Below are positions 1 through 5,684 of a stretch of DNA of 7,688 bases, in pieces; position 1 is the stretch's first letter, and every line of letters starts with the position of its first letter. The notes beneath the pieces were generated by a model that was given only the letters and a program-made list of their open reading frames with translations, did no database searches and had not been told where the DNA came from. Source of the DNA: Promethearchaeota archaeon (GTDB lineage: Archaea > Asgardarchaeota > Lokiarchaeia > Sigynarchaeales > SOKP01); the NCBI GenBank assembly GCA_030608765.1, contig JAUWDN010000035.1, forward strand, positions 1 to 7,688, given 5' to 3'. Made by a program: the position numbers and the translations under genes.

Positions 1-1284
1 TTTAAAAGAGATGGTTTAATATTATTGATATTAGGGTGTGTTCTTGCTCAAACTCTCACTCGTTTTGGGCTGTCTCAAGTTCCAAATCAAAGTATTAATA
101 TGCTAGGTCAGTTCTTCATGGCAGATAAGTACATTGTTTCTATAATAATGATTATTTTCCTTGGGAGCACATTATTATTTTATTATTTAAAACCGCACGA
201 AACTTCCATGTTTATACGTTTACAAAAAGAAACGATCAATCAAGAAGAAAAAAGCATGGATATAATTTATAAGCTGATAAGAAGCGAATATTTACGAAGA
301 GGTGAAAGTTATCCTCTTGAGATTTTAGATCGCGAATTAATTAGGGCAACAAGACTCTCGAAAAGCAACATCTACTCTTTAGTAGAAGACTTAGCGAACA
401 TTGACATGAATATTAGTTTATCAGAAAAAAGAGACCGAAACGGAAGAATCCAAAAAATTATTGATTTCTCTTCGGTTCTTGAAAAATTTGATAAAAAAGC
501 CGTCGCTCAGAAAAAAGCGAAAAAATATCTATCAGATAGACTCTATGCCACGATGATTTCAAAGAAGCCTAAGAAACTTGATTTGCATGCTGGTACGGAT
601 AACAATAAAGCTTCAGATCAATTCATATCCTCCCTTACTACAGATTACACAAAGAAACAAAATGATGAATTATCGTTCGAACAGAAACAAAAAGATATTT
701 CAATCTCTTTTACTAAAAAAGAAATCCCAGCGGTATTGAAGAATGAAATTTTAGACATACTAAAAAAGGAATACGCCTACCGAATTGAAAATCAAGAAAA
801 ATACGCTGATTTTAATTATTCTATTTCAGAAATCGCTTCTCAAATTCAAATGGAAACAAGAATAACTCCTGGTCAACTCTACCCAATATTAGAAAATATC
901 AGTGAAGGAGATATAGAATTAGATTTAATTAAGAACCCAGACGAATCGGAAGATAAAAGAATCAATTTTTATCCAATTGCAGATGATGACTTAAGTTATG
1001 CGCTTGCTAATTTTAGACCCGAAGTTTACCAAAAAATTAGAAATAAAATTATTAAGAACTTTATCAAGTTACTAAAACGCAAGAAAACTAGAGCAGTGTT
1101 TTCCAAACTCAGGAAAGAGATAGGAGACAAAACTGAAGAACAAAAGGCATGGAACAGCGTATTTAAGATTCTTAACAACTATTACCCCGTATATGTTGAG
1201 GAAGTTGAAAAATTAAAGTTAGGAACAGGACTACTGAACGTCGTTAAATTATTTCCTAAAAAGGATGTCGATATTTATCTCTAA
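1..1284 (+). CDS. Membrane-anchored protein with two winged-helix-like domains (5' end cut by window)
   Basis: The frame is open from base 1, so the true start is probably upstream. A TTG at 25 is the first possible start inside the window, but it falls within a hydrophobic helix and is unlikely to be real. Two hydrophobic segments are visible (about bases 16-57 and 130-189), the second ending in YYLKPHE. The rest is a long charged cytoplasmic part. Bases about 256-490 read as a helix-turn-helix with a basic wing (RLSKSNIYSLVEDL, then EKRDRNGRIQKI). Bases about 731-1020 show a second unit of the same build (SISEIASQIQ, then TPGQLYPILENI, then a charged hairpin). A basic helical tail follows. 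The helices could be the end of a multi-pass (even MFS-like) membrane domain. It ends in TAA 9 bases before the MFS gene, so the two are probably co-transcribed. A role in membrane-bound regulation or nucleic-acid binding is inference from the fold-like pattern; I do not recognise a named family. Confidence 0.75.
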   Translation, partial: FKRDGLILLILGCVLAQTLTRFGLSQVPNQSINMLGQFFMADKYIVSIIMIIFLGSTLLFYYLKPHETSMFIRLQKETINQEEKSMDIIYKLIRSEYLRRGESYPLEILDRELIRATRLSKSNIYSLVEDLANIDMNISLSEKRDRNGRIQKIIDFSSVLEKFDKKAVAQKKAKKYLSDRLYATMISKKPKKLDLHAGTDNNKASDQFISSLTTDYTKKQNDELSFEQKQKDISISFTKKEIPAVLKNEILDILKKEYAYRIENQEKYADFNYSISEIASQIQMETRITPGQLYPILENISEGDIELDLIKNPDESEDKRINFYPIADDDLSYALANFRPEVYQKIRNKIIKNFIKLLKRKKTRAVFSKLRKEIGDKTEEQKAWNSVFKILNNYYPVYVEEVEKLKLGTGLLNVVKLFPKKDVDIYL

Positions 1285-1293
1285 CTTACAATC

Positions 1294-2580
1294 ATGGCGT
1301 TCAATAATACTAAATACTCAATGAGAAGTACATTTATAGGACTTTCTTCGTTCCAACTACTTGCGATGTTTAGACGGGGCATGTTTTACACCTATTTATC
1401 CATTTATATGAGAGATTTCTTGGGTCTATCCGTGACTGAAACAACATTGTACGCGACACTTCCCATGCTAATGAGCGTAGTTTTTCAAAATTTTGTTTGG
1501 GGTCCTTTAAGCGACAAACTTCAAAGGAGGAGAACTTTGATTATCTTGGGTGAAGTATTAGCCGGGATTGGAACAATCTCAGTCTGGTATGTTCACTCAA
1601 TTTTTTCGAATTTGTTGCTAGCGGGATATGTTATTATTATCGGATTAATGTGTATTGAAGCATTTTGGTCAATGTCTAATATCAGTTGGAGCGCTCTCAT
1701 TAGTGATATTTATCCATCTAAAGATCGTAGTAAAATTATGGGACAGTTAACCAGTGTTGGAGGATTTGGGAGAATAATAGGGATATCTATAGGAGGAATA
1801 CTCTACAATAGCGGGTTTGGTTTTCGTAATGGGCCACTATTCATTGTAGCAGCAACGGTTATGTTTATGTCTTCTATCCCCATGATTTTCACACCAGAAG
1901 GAGGAATTAAACATATAGGGAAAGTAGAAGTTGAAGATGATGAAAACACATCGCAAAACTTTAATTTTAAAACTATTTTTGTTGTTTTCATTATATCTTT
2001 GACCTTTATTAATTTTGGACGCAATTCAATCGCTACGATCTATTCCCAATATTTAATTTTAGATACGGGGTTTGCAGTAGATAGTATATTATTAAGTTTT
2101 ATTGCAAACACTCGCTCGGTAGCAGTGCTAACTATTGGGTTTTTAGCTGGTACTTTAAGCAAAAAGTTCGGACATGCTCGAACGCTTATATTAGGTGTGG
2201 GGTTAGCGATTTTCGCGTTAGTTACCACAGGATTAACAGATAATTTGATTTTGATATTTGTTGGAAGCTTCTTTATGGGTACGTCTGAAGTCATTATTTT
2301 TGCTGCATCTTACGTCATTGCCTCTAACTTAATACCTTCAAAAAGTAGGGCAAAATTATTTGGAGTATATAATACGACTTTTTTTCTTTCTTGGGGATTA
2401 GCTGGTACTTTCATATCAGGTCCGTTGATAGACTATATGCTCAATAGCGGTTTTGAGGAAATTATATCATATCAAGCTGCTTTTATTGTAGGAGCTCTTA
2501 TAACAGGAATAGGATTAGTTATATTAGTTGTATTAGAAATCTGGCTCAAACGTAAAAATGGTAAGGGAAAAAAAAATTGA
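1294..2580 (+). CDS. Major facilitator superfamily (MFS) transporter
   Basis: A 428-residue protein of normal MFS length, with about 12 hydrophobic helices and a charged central loop at residues 201-226 dividing two six-helix halves. The family loop motif between helices 2 and 3 is present at residues 70-80 (GPLSDKLQRRR). Its counterpart in the second half is at 286-297 (GTLSKKFGHART). The stretch DIYPSKDRSKIMG at 138-150 also fits MFS cytoplasmic loops. These proteins use ion gradients or substrate gradients to move small solutes across the cytoplasmic membrane; the substrate cannot be told from sequence, and drug/sugar-type exporters share this pattern. The ATG at 1294 lies 9 bases after the stop of the preceding membrane/winged-helix gene, which suggests one operon. 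An ATG at 1321 is an alternative start that would remove nine polar residues. No strong Shine-Dalgarno sequence is visible, so translation may be coupled to the upstream gene. The C-terminus is a lysine-rich cytoplasmic tail. Confidence 0.93.
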   Translation: MAFNNTKYSMRSTFIGLSSFQLLAMFRRGMFYTYLSIYMRDFLGLSVTETTLYATLPMLMSVVFQNFVWGPLSDKLQRRRTLIILGEVLAGIGTISVWYVHSIFSNLLLAGYVIIIGLMCIEAFWSMSNISWSALISDIYPSKDRSKIMGQLTSVGGFGRIIGISIGGILYNSGFGFRNGPLFIVAATVMFMSSIPMIFTPEGGIKHIGKVEVEDDENTSQNFNFKTIFVVFIISLTFINFGRNSIATIYSQYLILDTGFAVDSILLSFIANTRSVAVLTIGFLAGTLSKKFGHARTLILGVGLAIFALVTTGLTDNLILIFVGSFFMGTSEVIIFAASYVIASNLIPSKSRAKLFGVYNTTFFLSWGLAGTFISGPLIDYMLNSGFEEIISYQAAFIVGALITGIGLVILVVLEIWLKRKNGKGKKN

Positions 2581-2591
2581 TCTAGTTTTTT
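2568..2591. terminator. Convergent T-tract terminators
   Basis: A run of six T at 2586-2591 follows the MFS stop on the plus strand. A run of nine A at 2568-2576 reads as T9 for transcripts arriving on the minus strand from the zinc-ribbon gene. Archaeal transcription commonly ends at T-tracts without a stem-loop. The A9 lies inside the end of the MFS coding sequence, so part of this signal may simply reflect lysine codons. Confidence 0.35.
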
Positions 2592-2608
2592 ACATCCGAA
2601 GAATTGAA

Positions 2609-2767
2609 TCAACAACAGCGTTTCTTTCTTGATGGTGTTTTCAATGTATTGCTTTCATTTGTATCATTAGTTTCTTTCTTTAATGATAATTCAATACCAC
2701 AACTTTCACAAAACTTCATATTTAAATCAATTATTTGTTTACCACAATTAGGACAGTTCAATTTCAA
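2609..2767 (-). CDS. Small zinc-ribbon protein ending in Cys-Cys
   Basis: A 52-residue ORF read on the minus strand from a TTG (2765-2767) to TGA. It has two CxxC pairs: C5-P-N-C8 and C20-E-S-C23. Each is followed by Gly, the second in FCESCGIEL, which is the signature of a one-zinc ribbon as seen in many archaeal small proteins. After the ribbon comes a polar Thr/Asn/Ser-rich linker (about residues 28-44) and a basic end, RKKRCC, finishing in two cysteines. The TTG is used because an in-frame TGA lies only two codons upstream and no ATG occurs before the first CxxC. A GTGAG element lies a few bases before it, and an ATTATAAAAT stretch farther upstream could be a TATA box. The plus-strand ORF over the same bases is a shadow. 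Function unknown; such ribbons usually act in protein or nucleic-acid contacts. Confidence 0.72.
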   Translation of the reverse strand: MKLNCPNCGKQIIDLNMKFCESCGIELSLKKETNDTNESNTLKTPSRKKRCC

Positions 2768-2791
2768 TCTATCTCACGAGATATTATTTTA

Positions 2792-2809
2792 TAATAATCA
2801 ATATTATTA
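2792..2809. repeat. 7-bp inverted repeat with 4-base spacer
   Basis: TAATAAT and ATTATTA flank CAAT between the two minus-strand Cys-rich genes. It lies upstream of the zinc-ribbon start and just after the T8 tract. It could be a regulator site or a weak hairpin, but in DNA this AT-rich such repeats arise by chance fairly often. Confidence 0.25.
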
Positions 2810-2815
2810 ATAGAG

Positions 2816-2823
2816 AAAAAAAA
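2816..2823 (-). terminator. T8 tract after the Cys-rich gene
   Basis: Eight consecutive A on the plus strand read as T8 on the minus strand, starting four bases after the TAA of the Cys-rich gene at 2827. This fits an archaeal T-tract terminator and would separate that gene from the zinc-ribbon gene downstream. Confidence 0.4.
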
Positions 2824-2826
2824 TTA

Positions 2827-3006
2827 TTAATTTAGGTTTTTACAACACTCATCGCATTTTAACTCAGCTAAGCTTAAATATCCACAGTTATTACCCATAT
2901 TGCACTCAAGCTGATTTTTTTCTTCATTAAAAACCATATCTTGACTACAACATTGTGGAATAGTTTCCATTATTTTTCCACAGCCCGTACATCTAAAAGT
3001 TTCCAT
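2827..3006 (-). CDS. Small Cys-rich (9 Cys) metal-binding-type protein
   Basis: A 59-residue ORF from ATG (3004-3006) to TAA, preceded by the strongest ribosome site in the window: AAGGAGG nine bases before the ATG. Nine cysteines are present at residues 6, 9, 19, 20, 35, 41, 51, 54 and 55: FRCTGCGK, then PQCC, then ECNMGNNCGY, then KCDECCKN. The spacing suggests two metal sites, for example C6/C9 paired with a middle pair, and CxxCC at the end. The polar, acidic composition and absence of a hydrophobic segment indicate a soluble cytoplasmic protein. It is in the same orientation as the zinc-ribbon gene 59 bases downstream, with a T8 tract between. I do not recognise the family; zinc or iron-sulfur binding is inference from the cysteine pattern. 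A 21-base copy of its first codons recurs at 6465-6485. Confidence 0.78.
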   Translation of the reverse strand: METFRCTGCGKIMETIPQCCSQDMVFNEEKNQLECNMGNNCGYLSLAELKCDECCKNLN

Positions 3007-3008
3007 TT
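2988..3008. repeat. First copy of the 21-base repeat (start of the Cys-rich gene)
   Basis: Identical over 21 bases to 6465-6485. This copy covers the start codon and first six codons of the intact nine-cysteine gene and is presumably the source. Confidence 0.7.
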
Positions 3009-3015
3009 ATTTTAA

Positions 3016-3060
3016 CCTCCTTATTTAAACTTAGTTTATTCAACAAGTTCCATAAATAAC
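3016..3060 (-). promoter_or_regulatory. Ribosome site and candidate TATA box of the Cys-rich gene
   Basis: On the minus strand AAGGAGG (3022 down to 3016) stands nine bases before the ATG at 3006. Farther upstream, GTTATTTATG (3060 down to 3051) has the make-up of an archaeal TATA box. With the usual distance of about 25-27 bases, transcription would begin near 3028, giving a leader of roughly 20 bases that includes the ribosome site. The ribosome site is clear; the TATA call is weaker because the region is AT-rich. Confidence 0.5.
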
Positions 3061-3084
3061 TCCTAAATTATGATTTTTCTTATT

Positions 3085-3105
3085 ATATTCTAAAATCTAG
3101 AATAT
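3085..3105. promoter_or_regulatory. 8-bp perfect inverted repeat, candidate operator
   Basis: ATATTCTA, five spacer bases, then TAGAATAT. It lies about 80-100 bases upstream of the Cys-rich gene's ATG and just upstream of the candidate TATA box. The size and symmetry fit the site of a dimeric winged-helix regulator. No protein in the window can be tied to it from sequence alone. Confidence 0.35.
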
Positions 3106-3491
3106 TTACATAATTACTTTTTACAATTTAAAATTTAATTCAATTTATTTTTCATAATTCTCTTATCTCAGCAATGAAGTGAGATTAGTAGTCAAACAAT
3201 GATTTAAAATAGAAAAAAATATACTTTATACTACAATAAACAATTAAAAAAGATATTTACTAAATTTTTGTTCTTGAAATAAGATTATTCATAGTTTTAG
3301 ACAATAGATAAATAATAGATGCATAATAATATACGCGATTATTACTATATTCTGTTAATGCTGATTTTCTAAATATATCTAGAGAAATAGAGAAATTATT
3401 CAAAATAAATTTTCAAGACAACCATCTTAAAACTATTTTTTAAATTTCAACTTTTATACCTCAATGAAGTATTATTTTATCATCAAAACTC

Positions 3492-3788
3492 TTAATTGTC
3501 ATTGTAAAGCGTGTGTAAAGAGATAACGGCTACCCATATACTGATGGCTATTATTACCATATACTCAAATATTACCCACCATGTTAATAATACTAAGGCA
3601 AATACTCCAGCAACAATAAAACTTAAGTATGCGTGTATTTTTGAAAACTTGGATGTTTGTAAGAACAAAATGCCAAAAAGTATGATGAAAATGAATCTGC
3701 TAAACCAACAGATAGAAGTACAAATTCCGTGGATGTATAACATTATACCATTTTCTTGTACTGCTGGAAAACATCCTATTAATGACAT
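3492..3788 (-). CDS. DUF998-like membrane protein, C-terminal half (split gene)
   Basis: A 98-residue ORF starting at an ATG that directly follows the TAA ending the upstream ORF (TAAATG), in the same frame. It begins inside what looks like a membrane helix (SLIGCFPAV). Three further hydrophobic helices follow, at about residues 16-45, 53-77 and 78-93, with a short polar end. The IGxFP element followed by a His-containing helix (YIHGICTSICWFSRF) resembles the second half of DUF998-type six-helix membrane proteins, where a G(I/V)FP turn follows helix 3. On its own it lacks the first two helices. It may be made by reinitiation at the TAAATG junction, or be the dead 3' end of a nonsense-mutated gene. 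The stop is TAA. Family assignment is from memory of the pattern, function unknown. Confidence 0.6.
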   Translation of the reverse strand: MSLIGCFPAVQENGIMLYIHGICTSICWFSRFIFIILFGILFLQTSKFSKIHAYLSFIVAGVFALVLLTWWVIFEYMVIIAISIWVAVISLHTLYNDN

Positions 3789-4106
3789 TTAGATGCAAGC
3801 AATGATCGAAAAATTAGTCGCTCTTTTCCGTAATTTTTCGCTAATATCTTCACAATTTAGTGTTCTTCCTAGAGAAATAAAAAATGGAATTGCTATAATG
3901 CCAGAAAGTATTAGGCCTATGTTAAAGAATATTCCCCCTTGACCTACTCCTAACTCACTAACCATGCCCTCAAACGCAATATAATGAGAATTAAAAAATA
4001 ACGCTAAAAGGCTTAAAGAAATTACGACAGCAACCGAAATAAGACCTTCTACGCCCCCGGGAAATTCTTCAAGGAGTTTATCGATTATATACTTAAAAAG
4101 ATCCAT
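3789..4106 (-). CDS. DUF998-like membrane protein, N-terminal half (split gene)
   Basis: A 105-residue ORF from ATG (4104-4106) to TAA (3789-3791). An AGGTG ribosome site six bases before the ATG supports the start. After an amphipathic N-terminus come helix 1 (about residues 19-44), a loop with SELGVGQGG, helix 2 (57-82) and a basic loop (EKLRKRATN). The ORF then stops five or so residues into helix 3 (FSIIACI). The loop S-x-L-G-V-G before helix 2 is typical of DUF998 proteins. The stop is immediately followed in frame by ATG and the rest of the same helix. Joined, the two ORFs give about 204 residues and six helices, the expected size for this family. It follows the radical SAM gene by 57 bases on the same strand without an obvious terminator, so the two may share a transcript. 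Confidence 0.65.
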   Translation of the reverse strand: MDLFKYIIDKLLEEFPGGVEGLISVAVVISLSLLALFFNSHYIAFEGMVSELGVGQGGIFFNIGLILSGIIAIPFFISLGRTLNCEDISEKLRKRATNFSIIACI

Positions 4107-4163
4107 CTAAACACCTACTTTTTTTTCTACTTGGTATTATAATTAATTTATCTAACATTACTC

Positions 4164-5111
4164 TCAAAAAGGGAATTTTTTTAACTTATCTATTGTTTCT
4201 GAATCAAATTTAGATAGAGCATGGGAAGCAACGGGTACAATACAACCACAATTTTCACATAATTGAGGAGAATTTCCCATGACGCAGAATTTCCTTTGTC
4301 CATTTGGATAATATGATGCAACATCATTTGATTTAAATAAGCAATGCGGAACAAATTCTTTTGTAATGTATAATTCTAACATTTTTTTTGATATTAAAAT
4401 AAAATCGCCATATTCTTTCATTACTTTTAAGACATTTTTAACCGCTCTATTTAGAACATCTCCTTTTAATAAAAGGGGATTTCCAGGATATCCAGTATAC
4501 CATAAAAAAAAAAGTCCCGATATGCCAGAATCGTAAGCAATTCTAACGACCGTTTCAATTTCTTTAAAATTCATGCTTGTAACTGTCGTAGAAATTAGGA
4601 CTCGCTTGTCATTTCTAATATTTTCAATGACCTTTTTAAATATATTAGCGCCTCTCATAAGATTATGAGTTTCTTCGCCGCCGTCTAGACTCACCCAATA
4701 GATTGGTTGCTTATGCGAATTAAATCGTGGTAGTGGTATGATTCCATTCGAAGCAATTTGGACAGTGGGAAAGATTTTAACAGCTTCACGTAATAAATTC
4801 ATTCTTAGTGTAGGTTCGCCTCCAGTTAGGGCGGCACTATGGATACCCAAATTCTTATGATAATTAAATACTCTAATCCATTGTTCATCTGATAACTCTT
4901 TTCTTTGCTTAGTAGGATTATTACCTAATTCTTTTGCTGAAGAATAGAAATAGCAATGATTACATCTTAAATTGCAATTCCAAGTTAAATCATAATTGAC
5001 TGCAAATGGAATTTTTTTAATTTTAGTCTTTAAAAGATAAAAACCTAAAGAAACACCTTTAGTTATATTTTCTGGGGTGAAAAGTTTAGGTTTGGAGTTT
5101 ATTCTAACCAT
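4164..5111 (-). CDS. Radical SAM enzyme with C-terminal Cys cluster
   Basis: A complete 315-residue protein. The radical SAM cluster motif CxxxCxxC is at C46, C50 and C53 (WNCNLRCNHCYF), and binds the [4Fe-4S] centre that cleaves S-adenosylmethionine. TGGEP at 96-100 is the SAM-contacting motif, and WVSLDGGEE at 139-147 fits strand 4 of the partial TIM barrel. The C-terminus adds C257, C276, C285, C288 and C290 (QLCENCGC), a SPASM/twitch-like arrangement that could hold an auxiliary cluster. The family (MoaA/PqqE/SkfB/HpnH type) modifies peptides, cofactors or lipids; the substrate is not evident. No precursor peptide is obvious nearby. The ATG at 5111 has no ribosome site, so a leaderless start is likely. 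An upstream AT-rich element (AATTAAAATT) is a weak promoter candidate. The downstream neighbour is the interrupted DUF998-like gene. All core motifs are intact. Confidence 0.92.
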   Translation of the reverse strand: MVRINSKPKLFTPENITKGVSLGFYLLKTKIKKIPFAVNYDLTWNCNLRCNHCYFYSSAKELGNNPTKQRKELSDEQWIRVFNYHKNLGIHSAALTGGEPTLRMNLLREAVKIFPTVQIASNGIIPLPRFNSHKQPIYWVSLDGGEETHNLMRGANIFKKVIENIRNDKRVLISTTVTSMNFKEIETVVRIAYDSGISGLFFLWYTGYPGNPLLLKGDVLNRAVKNVLKVMKEYGDFILISKKMLELYITKEFVPHCLFKSNDVASYYPNGQRKFCVMGNSPQLCENCGCIVPVASHALSKFDSETIDKLKKFPF

Positions 5112-5183
5112 ATTATTTTTCTATCATGAAATTTTAATTCAGACTTTATTCAATTCTTTTACATGTATTACTTGATATTCTAT

Positions 5184-5193
5184 AAAAAAAAAA
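5184..5193 (-). terminator. T10 tract after the small membrane-protein frame
   Basis: Ten consecutive A on the plus strand read as T10 on the minus strand. The tract starts right after the TAA at 5195 that closes the extended frame of the two-helix membrane protein. This is the longest T-tract in the window. Its position next to 5195, rather than the in-frame TAG at 5285, suggests that 5195 is the original gene end. Confidence 0.5.
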
Positions 5194-5194
5194 T

Positions 5195-5573
5195 TTAGAC
5201 TTCTTTTTCTGATTGTTCAAATTCTTTAGTTTCTTCGAAGGAAAGCTCCCCTTCCATTTTTTCGAATAAAGCACTAAATGGGCTCTACACTTCGAGTGGA
5301 ATAGGTGCTGGTGTCACTATCATATTGTATCCAATCCATATTGCTACGATTGATATAATTATAACTAGAGCCCATAAAGGAATAGCTACAAAAAATTCCC
5401 AATTTAATACATCAATATCAAAAGGGCGAGCCCATAAATCCCAATCGGGATTTTCCCAGAATACATTAAATAAAAAATCGATAATTGAACCAAGTGTATA
5501 AATTATAGCTAATAAAATACCGATAATGATCAATCCAGCCCCACTTATTCTATCTTTCCAGATTTTTATTCAT
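5195..5573 (-). pseudogene. Extended frame of the two-helix membrane protein with one frameshift and one in-frame TAG
   Basis: On the minus strand an AAAGGAG element abuts ATG at 5571-5573, but that frame runs into TAG after seven codons. Dropping one base from the T5 run at 5563-5567 joins the ATG to the membrane frame and gives a natural N-terminus, MNKIWKDRISGAG, before helix 1. At the other end, the TAG at 5285-5287 is followed in the same frame by 29 sensible, mostly acidic codons (SPFSALFEKMEGELSFEE and onward) to a TAA at 5195-5197. A T10 tract begins two bases beyond it. The restored protein would have 125 residues. Caveat: GGAG directly touching ATG is an unusual spacing, and GGAGATGA could itself be the ribosome site. 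The stop could be mutation, sequencing error, or a decoded TAG. Confidence 0.5.
5285..5533 (-). CDS. Small two-helix membrane protein (shortest open version)
   Basis: An 82-residue ORF from TTG (5531-5533) to TAG. Two hydrophobic helices are visible, at residues about 1-25 and 48-70, separated by an aromatic, acidic loop (FWENPDWDLWARPFDIDVLNW). It ends MIVTPAPIPLEV. The TTG sits inside the apparent first helix and has no ribosome site, so this ORF is probably not the native protein; the wider frame at 5195-5573 is described separately. No family is recognised. Small two-helix proteins of this kind are common in archaeal accessory regions. The gene is divergent from the PadR-like regulator, with a long palindrome between them, so regulation by that protein is likely (inference). 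Confidence 0.5.
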   Translation of the reverse strand: MIIIGILLAIIYTLGSIIDFLFNVFWENPDWDLWARPFDIDVLNWEFFVAIPLWALVIIISIVAIWIGYNMIVTPAPIPLEV

Positions 5574-5619
5574 CTCCTTTTTTTTTAATTTCAAAAAAAT
5601 TAATATATTTATTAATAGA

Positions 5620-5655
5620 ATATATTTATAATCAATATATTGATAATAAATATAT
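5620..5655. promoter_or_regulatory. 36-bp near-perfect palindrome, candidate PadR operator
   Basis: Two 18-base arms match in 17 of 18 pairs. The core ATCAATATATTGAT (5631-5644) is perfect, the pair 5630/5645 is A-A, and the outer ten bases on each side (5620-5629, 5646-5655) are again perfectly complementary. It lies between the small membrane-protein gene and the divergent padR-like gene, centred about 48 bases before the padR ATG. It overlaps TATA-like sequence on both sides. PadR proteins bind such inverted repeats as dimers, usually repressing their own gene and the divergent one. Binding here is inference. Confidence 0.65.
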
Positions 5656-5658
5656 AAA
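5647..5658 (+). promoter_or_regulatory. Candidate TATA box of the padR-like gene (leaderless start)
   Basis: TAAATATATAAA is centred about 32 bases before the ATG at 5685, matching the archaeal TATA-to-start distance for a transcript beginning at or within a few bases of the ATG. No ribosome site precedes the ATG, which agrees with leaderless translation. The outer arm of the palindrome overlaps this box, so a bound regulator would block TBP. Confidence 0.5.
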
Positions 5659-5684
5659 GATAATTAATTGCTAAATTGATATAA

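Larger units (their letters stand above)
3007..3491. other. AT-rich intergenic region without a convincing gene
   Basis: About 485 bases between the Cys-rich gene, which reads away to the left, and the 3' end of the DUF998-like frame. The right-hand end is therefore a transcript end and the left-hand end a promoter. It contains the ribosome site/TATA and the inverted repeat described separately. A short hairpin-capable element (ATCTCA at 3165-3170, TGAGAT at 3180-3185) is also present. The nine-base word CAATGAAGT occurs there and again at 3462-3470. The only open frame of note is a minus-strand stretch of 47 residues (3260-3403, TTG start, TAG stop) without a recognisable motif or ribosome site. 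I see no tRNA, rRNA or CRISPR repeat. Confidence 0.6.

Noticed and set aside
1803..2294. Two minus-strand ORFs inside the MFS gene
   Set aside because: Shadows of a clear 12-helix transporter, with compositions expected from reverse reading of hydrophobic codons.
2604..2810. 68-residue plus-strand ORF
   Set aside because: It lies antisense over the zinc-ribbon gene, whose paired CxxC motifs are far more convincing; the plus-strand protein has no motif.
3165..3185. ATCTCA/TGAGAT hairpin-capable repeat
   Set aside because: Six-base stem with a nine-base loop and no gene end or start nearby; no clear role.
3260..3403. 47-residue minus-strand frame (TTG start, TAG stop) in the intergenic region
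   Set aside because: Reads fairly protein-like but has no ribosome site, motif or neighbour support, and such frames occur by chance at this base composition.
3511..3792. 93-residue plus-strand ORF
   Set aside because: Antisense to the second half of the DUF998-like protein; no ribosome site or domain.
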